64,000 bases of DNA from NCBI GenBank assembly GCA_031551755.1, contig JAVBNE010000058.1, positions 5,448 to 69,447 of the forward strand. The letters run 5' to 3'. This document shows positions 37,793 through 45,841 of the stretch, in pieces. Origin of the DNA: JAVBMU01 sp031551755 (GTDB lineage: Bacteria; Actinomycetota; Actinomycetes; Actinomycetales; Cellulomonadaceae). A program made the translations under genes and the position numbers. Positions within the stretch are counted from its first letter, which is position 1, and every line of letters begins with the position of its first letter. The notes under the pieces were generated by a model. That model did not search any database and was not told the origin of the DNA. It was given only the letters and a program-made list of their open reading frames with translations.

Positions 37793-39367
37793 CTAGCTCA
37801 GCGCGGCCAGGAAGGCCACCAGCAAGCGCGCGCCGTAACCAGTGGCACCTTCGGTCACCTCATGCCTGCTTGTGGTCGCCCGGGCCGGGCCGGCGATATC
37901 GAGGTGCACCCAGGGCAGCCCGCCTGTGAACTCCGCCAGGAAGAGTGCCGCAGTGATCGACCCCCCACCCGGAGAGTCGATCGGGACGTTACGCAGATCC
38001 GCGACCTCCGAACGCAGAGCCGGCAGGTACTCCCGGACCAACGGCATCCGCCACACGGCCTCGCCCGTCTGCGCCGCTGCGTGCTCAAGCGCCTGCGCCA
38101 ACTCGTCATCGGTCGCGAATGCCGCCGCCATCCCCCGCCCCAGGCCCAGTGTCGCCGCTCCGGTCAATGTCGCAACGTCCACGAGCAGATCTGGTTCGAG
38201 GTCACGCACCGCGTAGCTCAGCCCGTCGGCCAGGACCAGCCTGCCCTCGGCATCAGTATCGCCGATCTCGACTGTCCGTCCGCCAAGGGTCCGCAGCACG
38301 TCGGCGGGCCGATACGACTCCCCGCCGAAATGGTTCTCGGCCAACGGCAGCACCGCCGTCACGCGATGGGGCAGACCGGCCTCCGCGGCGGCGATAACGG
38401 TCGCAAGGGCAACCGCCGCACCAGCCATATCCGTCTTCATCGTGACCATGGACTCGCGGGGCTTGATCGAGATACCACCCGTATCGAAAGTGATCCCCTT
38501 ACCGACCAGCACCACGTGACGGGAAGATGCGGGAGGCACGTACCGCAGAACGACGACGTGCGGGGGGCTGACGGACCCCGCACCGACCGCCAACACGGCT
38601 CCGAAACCCTGCGCGGCCAACTCCTTCGGTCCGAGCACGGTCACATCCAGGCTGGCCGCACGACCGAGGGTCGACGCCTGGTCAGCGAACCATGCCGGGT
38701 TCTTGATGTTCGAAGGAGTATTCGTCAAGTCACGGACGAGCCACGTCGCGCGGGCGGACCGCTGGGCAGCCTCGACTCCCGCTTCGCTCGCACCGACGAG
38801 CAGCAGCCGGGCGGCCGCAGGCTTCACCTTGTCCGCCCCGGAACCGATACGCGGTGGCTGGTAGGCAGCGAGGAGGTAACCCTCCGCGAAGGCGGAGACT
38901 TCCGCCTGCTCAGCGCCATCCGTCACAGCACACAGCACGTGATCTAGCCCGCGGCTTGCACCAGCGAGGGCGGCGCCGGCCTGACGCAGGTCCCGAATCG
39001 TTCCGGCACCGATGCCGAGCAAGATAATGCGACGGGGTAGATCCGACCAAGGAAAGGCGTCACCTCCGGCATGGGCCATCGGCAAGTCGACCGTCGCCAC
39101 GTCGCCGGCCGTGCCCGCGAAGGCGGACCCCCCGGTACGATCCGCGAGTTCGGCCAGATCGATGCCGTAACGCATCGCGACTTCGACGGTCCCAGTCCGG
39201 GGTTGAACACCCTCCCCCTCCTCCGGCGCGGGTGCGACGGCAACGACGACGGCACTCACCGCCGGGTCGCCGCCCCACTCGAGAGTCGCGAGCGACCCTG
39301 GCAGTGCTTCGATATCAGGAAGGACCTGAGGAGTGTCCACCGCCGTCGACGGCACCCGAGCAGCCAA
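37793..39367 (-). CDS. pepA: Leucyl aminopeptidase (M17)
   Basis: Cytosolic zinc/manganese aminopeptidase of up to 524 residues. The active-site lysine segment is VGKGITFDTGGISIKP, the metal aspartate/arginine stretch is MKTDMAGAAVALA, and the family signature appears as GDTDAEGRLVLADGL (usually NTDAEGRL; the Asn is replaced). An N-terminal regulatory domain of about 190 residues precedes it. The furthest start is a TTG at 39367 that directly follows the DUF3117 stop; a GTG at 39355 is an alternative. Convergent with the O-methyltransferase gene. Confidence 0.93.
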   Translation of the reverse strand: MAARVPSTAVDTPQVLPDIEALPGSLATLEWGGDPAVSAVVVAVAPAPEEGEGVQPRTGTVEVAMRYGIDLAELADRTGGSAFAGTAGDVATVDLPMAHAGGDAFPWSDLPRRIILLGIGAGTIRDLRQAGAALAGASRGLDHVLCAVTDGAEQAEVSAFAEGYLLAAYQPPRIGSGADKVKPAAARLLLVGASEAGVEAAQRSARATWLVRDLTNTPSNIKNPAWFADQASTLGRAASLDVTVLGPKELAAQGFGAVLAVGAGSVSPPHVVVLRYVPPASSRHVVLVGKGITFDTGGISIKPRESMVTMKTDMAGAAVALATVIAAAEAGLPHRVTAVLPLAENHFGGESYRPADVLRTLGGRTVEIGDTDAEGRLVLADGLSYAVRDLEPDLLVDVATLTGAATLGLGRGMAAAFATDDELAQALEHAAAQTGEAVWRMPLVREYLPALRSEVADLRNVPIDSPGGGSITAALFLAEFTGGLPWVHLDIAGPARATTSRHEVTEGATGYGARLLVAFLAALS

Positions 39368-39535
39368 TCAGCCCACCACGGCTTGCAGCGCCTCGCCCAA
39401 CTCGCTCGCCTCGGTGGCATTGAGTTCCACCACGAGTCGGCCACCCCCTTCGAGGGGTACGCGCATCACGATGCCGCGGCCTTCCTTGGTGACCTCCATC
39501 GGGCCGTCACCCGTACGTGGCTTCATCGCGGCCAT
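39368..39535 (-). CDS. DUF3117 small conserved protein (55 aa)
   Basis: ATG at 39535, TGA at 39368-39370. The product starts MAAMKPRTGDGPMEVTKEGR, continues IVMRVPLEGGGRLVVELNA and ends EASELGEALQAVVG. This is the actinobacterial DUF3117 family (Rv1211-like), whose function is not known. It lies immediately before pepA with no gap, so the two are probably co-transcribed. It is too short to appear in ordinary long-ORF lists. Confidence 0.9.
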   Translation of the reverse strand: MAAMKPRTGDGPMEVTKEGRGIVMRVPLEGGGRLVVELNATEASELGEALQAVVG

Positions 39536-39693
39536 TGGTGGCTCTCCGTTCCTAGTGCCTCATGTGTGCCTTCGACAGTCGGTACGGCGCAGGGCGACTC
39601 ACCGCCCGTTCCCGCGCCCGACCACCAAGGACGCCTGCGCCCATTCTAGTTCACGCCACGGCTCGTCCCGGGACGCGCCGTGGCGTGACACCG

Positions 39694-40980
39694 TCATGGC
39701 GGCCAACCCGAGGGTGGTGTGAGCCGCCACAAACCCCACACCCACCAGCATTGACCAATGATTGACGCGACAATGACCAACCACAACCACGCTCGCGAAC
39801 GGGTCCACCCAATGGTGACCGCCCCCAGCGGAAAGGCGAGAAGAAGAAAGCGGTACAGACTGGTGGACAGTGGCACCGCCATCGCGAGGTAACCGAGATA
39901 GGCACCCGACCACGCCTGCATCTCCGGACCGAGGCGTCGCGCCACCGGGCTCAAAATGAGCACCACAGTCGCGATCAGCACAGCAGCCAGGATCCAGGGT
40001 CCGACCGGACCGCCGAGCCAGCGGGCCACACCGAACCACGGCAGGAACGGCTGCATCGCGTCGGCACCGCGCCAAGCCGCCTGCGTTCGCAGATAACCAT
40101 CGGGGTCGCCGGTCACCCATCCGCACCACGCCGGCCACATCAGGCCACTCGCCAGCGACACTACGAAGAGCGCGCCGAGCCGCAGGACGTCACGACTCCG
40201 CACTGCTCCGGCGCGTATCCGCATGATCGCGTGCCACAACACCACCGCTGCGATCGGCAGTGCCACCGCCCGGGTGAGCCCGAGGAGTAGCACCGTCACC
40301 ATGGCCCACTCGTATCGCCTTCGGAAGACAAGGAGCAGCGTCAGGGCGATCAGCAGCAGCGCCAAGGACTCCGTGTAGGCCACCTGCATGACAACAGCGG
40401 TGGGGAAGAACGACACGACCGCCACGGTCGCCAACGGCAACCCCGGCCGCTTACGCACCGCCCGGGTGGCTGCGACAGTCACCAACCGGTGGATCACGAG
40501 CATCGCCGCCGCACCACTGAGCAACGCGAGCAGCGGAGCCCACAGTTCCCAGCCCCACCCGGTCAGAGCGTCGAGGAAACGCACGAGCATGGGAAACAGG
40601 GGGAAGAACGCCCAGCGATTCTGCCGCACCACGCCGTCGGCACCTGTGGGAAGGAACTCCGGGTATCCGTAGTCGTAGATCTCCTGGTACCACGACCCAT
40701 CCCACGGCAACGCCACATAAGACATGTAGGACGGGTGCGCGGAGGTCCAGGCCGTCGCCTCCTGGGTCCGCGCCACGACCAGCAGGATGACTGCCGTGGC
40801 CACCCGCGCCAGACCATAGACGACCAAGGTCTGCACCCACCCGGGCCACGACCGCCACCCGGACAAGCTCTTGCCCACACGCACGACCAGCGCCTGCGGG
40901 ACCCCACCCTTCTCAGGCGAGCCCACCGAATCAGGTCCACTCGTCGAATTGGCGACCTCCGGGCGCGTCCTATCGCTCAT
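39694..40980 (-). CDS. PIG-V-like polyprenol-phosphate-mannose mannosyltransferase
   Basis: Integral membrane glycosyltransferase-like protein of 428 residues with about ten membrane helices. The luminal-loop signature ALPWDGSWYQEIYDYGY near residue 90 and the following NRWAFFPLFPMLVRFL match the PIG-V/GT-C pattern (WDG-W-Y, AFFPLYP). A mannosyltransferase step in lipoglycan or protein mannosylation is the usual inference, consistent with manC at 27 kb. The ATG at 40980 overlaps the folP2-like stop (ATGA). The much longer frame opening at 42030 is out of frame over two genes and is not real. Confidence 0.8.
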   Translation of the reverse strand: MSDRTRPEVANSTSGPDSVGSPEKGGVPQALVVRVGKSLSGWRSWPGWVQTLVVYGLARVATAVILLVVARTQEATAWTSAHPSYMSYVALPWDGSWYQEIYDYGYPEFLPTGADGVVRQNRWAFFPLFPMLVRFLDALTGWGWELWAPLLALLSGAAAMLVIHRLVTVAATRAVRKRPGLPLATVAVVSFFPTAVVMQVAYTESLALLLIALTLLLVFRRRYEWAMVTVLLLGLTRAVALPIAAVVLWHAIMRIRAGAVRSRDVLRLGALFVVSLASGLMWPAWCGWVTGDPDGYLRTQAAWRGADAMQPFLPWFGVARWLGGPVGPWILAAVLIATVVLILSPVARRLGPEMQAWSGAYLGYLAMAVPLSTSLYRFLLLAFPLGAVTIGWTRSRAWLWLVIVASIIGQCWWVWGLWRLTPPSGWPP

Positions 40981-41930
40981 TCCAGTCCCCGCCTGGGGGC
41001 ATGCGGCGCACGTTCTCCGCGAATAACCGCGATCATGTCGAGTGCCCGCCGGGTCGCCGCAACGTCGTGGGTGCGAAACACCCGCGCCCCCAGCCATGCG
41101 GCGACGGCCGTCGCAGCCAACGTGCCTTCCAGCCGGTCCCCGACAGGCAGGCCTAGGGACTCCCCCACAAAATCCTTGCGGGACAGGGCCATCAGTACCG
41201 GGAAACCCAGATCCACCAGCGCAGCGGTGCGGCGCACCAGATGAACCGAGTGCCACGTATTCTTGCCGAAATCGTGGGTGGGGTCGACCAGGACGCTCCC
41301 CGCCGGGACACCGCATTCGACCGCGCGGGCGGCTGCTGCGGTCAGCGTCGACAGGACATCCTGGAGCACCCCATCCCGCGGATCGGGGGGGTCGCCGTGG
41401 GCCGGGTAGGCCACCCGCACCGGATCGGTGCGCGGCACCGCCCCACCCGTATGCGAACACACCACCCCTACCCCACCTTCCCCGGCGACTTCGACGAGGT
41501 CGGGATCGTAACCGGACCACGTGTCGTTGAGGAGATCCACGCCGGCGTCGACGGCCGCGCGTGCGACCTCCGCCCGCCAGGTGTCCACGCTGATCAGGAA
41601 ATCGGGCAACACTCTTCGCACCCGGGCGACGAACGGCACCACCCGGGCGATCTCCTCGGCCGCCGTCACCCGCGGCCCGACCCCGGCACGGACGCCACCG
41701 ACGTCGAGGATGTCGGCGCCTTCCTCCCATGCTTGAACAGCCGCACTCAGCGCCACCTGGTCGTCGAGCTGCCGGGCACCCGGGTAGAAGGAGTCGTCCG
41801 TCCGGTTGACAATCGCCATGACCACGGGCCGATCGAATCGCCGACCCCGCAGGACCAAGGGCGCCGCTGCGGCCGGCACGCCGACGGGGAGTCGCACCCC
41901 GGGCAACGAACCAGCTGCGACCTCGCTCAT
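40977..41930 (-). CDS. folP2: Dihydropteroate synthase homologue, FolP2-like
   Basis: TIM-barrel protein of 317 residues in the DHPS family. The segments VMAIVNRTDDSFYPGARQL, GADILDVGGVRAGVGPRVT, SVDTWRAEVARAAVDAGVD and DPTHDFGKNTWHSVHL correspond to the DHPS loops. The second loop reads DVGGVRAGVG instead of the DVGGESTRPG of active enzymes. That substitution and the LOG-gene neighbour match M. tuberculosis FolP2 (Rv1207), which is reported to lack DHPS activity. A folate role should therefore not be assumed. The start overlaps the LOG-gene stop (ATGA). Confidence 0.82.
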   Translation of the reverse strand: MSEVAAGSLPGVRLPVGVPAAAAPLVLRGRRFDRPVVMAIVNRTDDSFYPGARQLDDQVALSAAVQAWEEGADILDVGGVRAGVGPRVTAAEEIARVVPFVARVRRVLPDFLISVDTWRAEVARAAVDAGVDLLNDTWSGYDPDLVEVAGEGGVGVVCSHTGGAVPRTDPVRVAYPAHGDPPDPRDGVLQDVLSTLTAAAARAVECGVPAGSVLVDPTHDFGKNTWHSVHLVRRTAALVDLGFPVLMALSRKDFVGESLGLPVGDRLEGTLAATAVAAWLGARVFRTHDVAATRRALDMIAVIRGERAPHAPRRGLE

Positions 41931-42721
41931 TCCCCGGTTGCCAACCGATCCTGGGCCAAGCCATTCGCGCGCAGCTCAGCGCATCGCGCCAAGACGTAAT
42001 CCACGGCCTCGGCGGGGTCATCACACACATGAACCAGATCGAAGTCGGTGGGAGAGATGACCCCCCTGCCGACCACCGAGGTGCGCACCCACTCCAACAG
42101 CCCGGCCCAGTAGCCGCGGTCGACCAGGGCGATCGGGAACTGTGTCACCTTCTGAGTCTGCACCAGAGTGAGGGCTTCGAAGAGTTCATCGAAAGTACCG
42201 AAACCGCCCGGGAGAACGATGAAGCCCTGGGCATACTTCACGAACATGGTCTTACGGGCGAAGAAGTAGCGGAAATGGACCCCAAGGTTCACATATGCGT
42301 TCATCCCCTGCTCGAAGGGCAGCTCGATTCCCAGGCCTACCGAGGTACCCCCGGCCTCCGTGGCACCCTTGTTGGCCGCCTCCATCACCCCGGGTCCACC
42401 GCCCGTGATGACCGCATAGCCGGCCTCGGCGAGCAGGCGGCCGACATCCTCAGCAAGCGCGAAGTCGCGGTGATCGCGGCGGGTGCGCGCCGACCCGAAC
42501 ACGGACACCGCCGGCCCGAGCTCCGCGAGCGCGCCGAAACCCTCCACGAACTCACTCTGGATCCGCAAGACCCGCCAGGGGTCCGAATGCACCCAGTCGG
42601 CCTGGCCACGCGAATCGAGCAGGCGCTGATCGGTTGTCTGCGCCGGAATCTGATCGCCCCGCAGGATCACGGGTCCCTTGCGATACCCGCGCCCTACCTG
42701 GGCCACTCCGTCATCGGTCAT
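41927..42721 (-). CDS. LOG-family (TIGR00730) nucleotide phosphoribohydrolase-like protein
   Basis: Rossmann-fold protein of 264 residues. It has the family motifs GPAVSVFGSARTRRD, AVITGGGPGVMEAANKGA and LPGGFGTFDELFEALTL; the PGGxGTxxE motif carries the proposed catalytic glutamate. LOG-family proteins release base from nucleoside 5'-monophosphates (cytokinin activation in plants and mycobacteria). Start ATG 42721 lies 7 bases after a TAGGCT box that includes the dapE stop. The gene order LOG, folP2 resembles Rv1205-Rv1207. Confidence 0.88.
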   Translation of the reverse strand: MTDDGVAQVGRGYRKGPVILRGDQIPAQTTDQRLLDSRGQADWVHSDPWRVLRIQSEFVEGFGALAELGPAVSVFGSARTRRDHRDFALAEDVGRLLAEAGYAVITGGGPGVMEAANKGATEAGGTSVGLGIELPFEQGMNAYVNLGVHFRYFFARKTMFVKYAQGFIVLPGGFGTFDELFEALTLVQTQKVTQFPIALVDRGYWAGLLEWVRTSVVGRGVISPTDFDLVHVCDDPAEAVDYVLARCAELRANGLAQDRLATGE

Positions 42722-42728
42722 GGGGATG

Positions 42729-42734
42729 AGCCTA
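42729..42734 (-). promoter_or_regulatory. Candidate -10 box (TAGGCT) for the leaderless LOG gene
   Basis: Minus-strand TAGGCT contains the dapE stop codon TAG and is followed by 7 bases and the ATG. This is the same stop/-10 overlap as at maf and deoC. Confidence 0.4.
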
Positions 42735-43850
42735 AAGCGGTAGCGGGGCGCCCGAGAGCCATGACCCCAAGGCGTCTTTGCACAAGTACAACTGCGCGAG
42801 CGGGCAGCGTTCGTCGTCGGCATGGGCGAGGAGCGGGTCCCCCGGCCCGAAGTTCACCGCGGGGATGCCGAGTTCCGCGAACCGCGCCACATCCGTCCAT
42901 CCGTATTTCGGCGCCGGGGAGCCCCCGGTCACGGATAGGACGGCGGCCGCGAAGTCGGCCGCCAACGGGTCGTCGAGTCCCGGCCGCGCGCCTGGTGCGG
43001 AGTCGGTGAGCATCACCTCGTATCCGGCGAAGACCTCCCGCACGTGGGCCAACGCCTCCTGCTCAGAATGCGCTGGGGCGAAGCGGTAGTTGACCGACAC
43101 CACGCAGGAGTCCGGAATGACGTTGCCGGCGACGCCGCCCCGTATCCCGACGGCGGACAGCCCCTCGCGGTAGACCAGTCCATCGACCTCGACCTCGGCG
43201 GGACGGTACGCGGCCAGCCGGGCCAACACCTCGTGGGCCCCATGGATGGCGTTCTGCCCCATCCAGGACCGAGCCGAATGGGCGGTCCGTCCCGGCACCG
43301 CGACATCGACCCGCAGAGTGCCATTGCAGCCCCCCTCAAGCCCGGCATTCGTTGGTTCGGCGAGGACGGCGAAATCTGCCGCCAGCAGTTCGGGATGTGT
43401 CCGCGCGAGCCGGCCGAGGCCGTTGAGCTCGGCGGCCACCTCCTCGTGGTCGTAGAACACCCAGGTGATGTCCTGGGCCGGCGAGGCCAGCTCAGCCGCG
43501 AGCCACAGCGCGACCGCCACGCCGCCCTTCATGTCGACGGTCCCCCGTCCCCACACCTCGGCTTGGGCGCCCTCGCCGAGCAGGCGGGTCGGCAGGTTCG
43601 GCGGGTCGGTGAGCGGCACCGTGTCGAGGTGCCCCGCCACGATGACCCGCCGGTCGCGACCCAACCGAGTCCGTGCGACCACGGCATCGCCGTCCCGCAC
43701 GACCTCCAGGTGGGGATAACGGCGCAGGGCCGACTCCACCAGATCCGCGAGCGGAGCTTCGGCACCACTGACCGAGGGCACATCGCACAACGCCCTGAAC
43801 AGCACGGACAGATCAGCGGTGAGATCCAGCGCGGGTCCCGTTGTGGTCAC
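42732..43850 (-). CDS. dapE: Succinyl-diaminopimelate desuccinylase
   Basis: M20-family zinc hydrolase of lysine/diaminopimelate synthesis (succinylase branch), 372 residues. Metal ligands are in VAGHLDTVPL and WGRGTVDMKGG, the catalytic glutamate in FYDHEEVAAEL, and a later histidine in the AHSARSWMGQNAIHGAHEV lid segment. The GTG start at 43850 is 6 bases after a TAGGGT box. It is divergent from dapD, with only 35 bases between the two start codons. Confidence 0.92.
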   Translation of the reverse strand: MTTTGPALDLTADLSVLFRALCDVPSVSGAEAPLADLVESALRRYPHLEVVRDGDAVVARTRLGRDRRVIVAGHLDTVPLTDPPNLPTRLLGEGAQAEVWGRGTVDMKGGVAVALWLAAELASPAQDITWVFYDHEEVAAELNGLGRLARTHPELLAADFAVLAEPTNAGLEGGCNGTLRVDVAVPGRTAHSARSWMGQNAIHGAHEVLARLAAYRPAEVEVDGLVYREGLSAVGIRGGVAGNVIPDSCVVSVNYRFAPAHSEQEALAHVREVFAGYEVMLTDSAPGARPGLDDPLAADFAAAVLSVTGGSPAPKYGWTDVARFAELGIPAVNFGPGDPLLAHADDERCPLAQLYLCKDALGSWLSGAPLPL

Positions 43851-43856
43851 CGGACC

Positions 43857-43862
43857 ACCCTA
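43857..43862 (-). promoter_or_regulatory. Candidate -10 box (TAGGGT) for leaderless dapE
   Basis: Minus-strand TAGGGT, 6 bases before the dapE GTG, in the 35-base divergent interval shared with dapD. Confidence 0.45.
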
Positions 43863-43873
43863 CCGGCGGCGGT

Positions 43874-43879
43874 TAGGGT
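43874..43879 (+). promoter_or_regulatory. Candidate -10 box (TAGGGT) for leaderless dapD
   Basis: TAGGGT, 6 bases before the dapD ATG. It is the mirror image of the dapE box, so each promoter's -35 region would fall in or near the opposite gene. Confidence 0.45.
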
Positions 43880-43885
43880 TGGCGT

Positions 43886-44839
43886 ATGACCCCGACCCCA
43901 CGTATCGCCTGGGCCGACGGCCTCGCCACAGTCGCCTTCGACGGCACCACCCTGGACGTCTGGTATCCATCCCCCGCACTGGGTGGGCCGACCACCGACG
44001 GCCCGCAGGCTCCCGCCGAGCTGACTGCCCTCACCCGCACGGACGATGACCGGCGGGTCCGCGTGGAGGTCGTCCGGACCGTGATCGATCTCGACTCCGC
44101 GCCCGTGGACGCCGCTGACGCCTACCTGCGCCTGCATCTGCTGTCCCACCGGCTCGTGGCACCGCACGGCCTGTCGCTCGATGGCATCTTTGGGCGCCTG
44201 GCGAATGTGGTGTGGACCGACGCGGGACCGTGCGCGGTGGACGGCTTCGAGGAGACCCGCTGGCGATTGCGCGCCGCCAACGGGCGGGCCGTGACCGTCT
44301 ATGGAGTCGACAAGTTCCCCCGGATGGTCGACTACGTCGTGCCCACCGGTATCCGAATCGCCGATGCCGACCGCGTCCGGCTCGGCGCCCACCTGGCCCC
44401 AGGCACCACGGTCATGCACGAAGGATTCGTGAACTTCAACGCAGGAACCCTGGGCACCTCCATGGTCGAGGGCCGGATCTCCGCCGGTGTCGTGGTCGGG
44501 GACGGCTCCGACGTCGGTGGCGGGGCCTCGATCATGGGCACCCTGTCCGGTGGCGGCACCCAGGTGATCTCCGTGGGCAAGCGCTGTCTGCTCGGTGCGA
44601 ACTCCGGACTCGGCATCCCGTTGGGCGATGACTGTGTCGTGGAGTCGGGTCTCTACGTGACTGCCGGGACGAAGGTGCGGGTCATCGGCCCGGATGGTGG
44701 CGAGCAGATCATTAAGGCTCGCGACCTGGCCGGCCGGGACAACCTACTGTTCCGGCGGCATTCGCTCACCGGTGCTGTCGAAGCCGTGTCGCGCACCGGT
44801 CAGGGCATCACGCTCAACGCCTCGTTGCACGCGAACTGA
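43886..44839 (+). CDS. dapD: Tetrahydrodipicolinate N-succinyltransferase (actinobacterial type)
   Basis: Transfers succinyl from succinyl-CoA to tetrahydrodipicolinate in diaminopimelate synthesis, 317 residues. The C-terminal half has hexapeptide-repeat sequence of a left-handed beta helix (from [20 protein letters not shown] through [20 protein letters not shown]). The N-terminal domain is of the actinobacterial DapD type, distinct from the E. coli form. The partner genes dapE and dapC lie within 5 kb. The stop overlaps the next gene (TGATG). Confidence 0.93.
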   Translation: MTPTPRIAWADGLATVAFDGTTLDVWYPSPALGGPTTDGPQAPAELTALTRTDDDRRVRVEVVRTVIDLDSAPVDAADAYLRLHLLSHRLVAPHGLSLDGIFGRLANVVWTDAGPCAVDGFEETRWRLRAANGRAVTVYGVDKFPRMVDYVVPTGIRIADADRVRLGAHLAPGTTVMHEGFVNFNAGTLGTSMVEGRISAGVVVGDGSDVGGGASIMGTLSGGGTQVISVGKRCLLGANSGLGIPLGDDCVVESGLYVTAGTKVRVIGPDGGEQIIKARDLAGRDNLLFRRHSLTGAVEAVSRTGQGITLNASLHAN

Positions 44840-45777
44840 TGGCGTTTTCGCCTACCAGCGGTTCCCCGGCGGCCGTCCACCAGCAGCGTGCATCGCCCGC
44901 ACGGCGCCGGCGCCAACGACGCCGACTGCGGCGGACGGTTGCCGGCGTGCTGATCGTCGGCATCGTCGCCACGGTCGGTGTGGTCTTCGCACTCAACCAC
45001 CTGAGCGAGGGACCACCACGGGCCGACGGCTGTTCCGCTGCCGGTACCGATCGCGAGTGGGACCTGTCGGTCGCACAGGCGGACAACGCTGCCCTGGTCG
45101 CCCTCACCGCCGTCCGGCGCGGATTGCCGGCACGGGCAGCCACCATCGGTATCGCTACGGCCATGCAGGAGTCGAAGCTGATCAACATCGCCTACGGCGA
45201 CCGGGACTCGCTCGGGCTCTTCCAGCAACGACCCTCCCAAGGCTGGGGCACGGCCGCCCAGGTCCAAGACCCCGTCTACGCCACGAACGCCTTCTACGAC
45301 GAGCTGGCCACCGTCGAGGGCTACGAGACGATGGAGATCACCGACGCGGCGCAGGCGGTCCAGAGATCGGCGTTTCCGGAAGCGTATGCGCGCCATGAGC
45401 TGCGGGCCCGCGCCTGGGCCTCGGGGCTCACCGGATACACGCCGGCGGCGATCACCTGTCAGCTCGGCGCGCCGGACACCGCCGCGACCGACGGAACCGC
45501 GACCCTGCGCACCCGGATCGAACGCGATCTCGGCACACTCCCCCAGACCGCGACCGCCTCGGGGGTGACCGTGGACGCCCGCGGCTTGGTGGCCGACGAT
45601 CCGGCCCGGGCCGCCTGGGCAGTGGGCCAATGGGCCGTGGCGACCGCCCACGCGACGGGCGCCGACTCCGTCCAGGTCACAGACCATCGCTGGTCACGCG
45701 AGACGGGCGAGTGGCAGCAGGTTTCCGAGGAAGCCCCCGTCACCGGGCACGTGCGCATCGCTACGGCCGGCGACTGA
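44839..45777 (+). CDS. Membrane-anchored lysozyme-fold (transglycosylase-like) protein
   Basis: A 312-residue protein with a very basic cytoplasmic N-terminus (RRRRQRRRLRRT), one membrane helix at about 33-51 (VAGVLIVGIVATVGVVFAL) and an extracytoplasmic domain. A goose-lysozyme/SLT-like core has a candidate catalytic glutamate in GIATAMQESKLINIAYG and the following DSLGLFQQRPSQGWG. Coupling to dapD by a TGATG overlap ties a peptidoglycan-precursor gene to a likely peptidoglycan-directed protein. Whether it cleaves glycan is not shown. A long hairpin ends the transcript. Confidence 0.75.
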   Translation: MAFSPTSGSPAAVHQQRASPARRRRQRRRLRRTVAGVLIVGIVATVGVVFALNHLSEGPPRADGCSAAGTDREWDLSVAQADNAALVALTAVRRGLPARAATIGIATAMQESKLINIAYGDRDSLGLFQQRPSQGWGTAAQVQDPVYATNAFYDELATVEGYETMEITDAAQAVQRSAFPEAYARHELRARAWASGLTGYTPAAITCQLGAPDTAATDGTATLRTRIERDLGTLPQTATASGVTVDARGLVADDPARAAWAVGQWAVATAHATGADSVQVTDHRWSRETGEWQQVSEEAPVTGHVRIATAGD

Positions 45778-45799
45778 ACACCAGTCACCGGCCGTAGCG
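45759..45799 (+). terminator. Long hairpin at the end of the lysozyme-fold gene
   Basis: CGCTACGGCCGG pairs exactly with CCGGCCGTAGCG, and inside it GACTG pairs with CAGTC around an AACAC loop: 17 base pairs with one internal mismatch. The left arm includes the last codons of the gene. Confidence 0.75.
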
Positions 45800-45810
45800 T
45801 GCGGTCCTGA

Positions 45811-45836
45811 CGGTCGGCCGCGAGCGCGGCCGACCG
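45811..45836. terminator. Second hairpin between convergent genes, before the gltA end
   Basis: CGGTCGGCCGC, loop GAGC, GCGGCCGACCG: an 11-base perfect stem lying 5 bases beyond the gltA stop codon. It probably serves gltA on the minus strand. Confidence 0.65.
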
Positions 45837-45841
45837 CCCGC

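Noticed and set aside
39694..42030. 778-codon frame read as one protein
   Set aside because: Its first 350 codons are out of frame over folP2 and the LOG gene; only the part from 40980 is the PIG-V-like protein.
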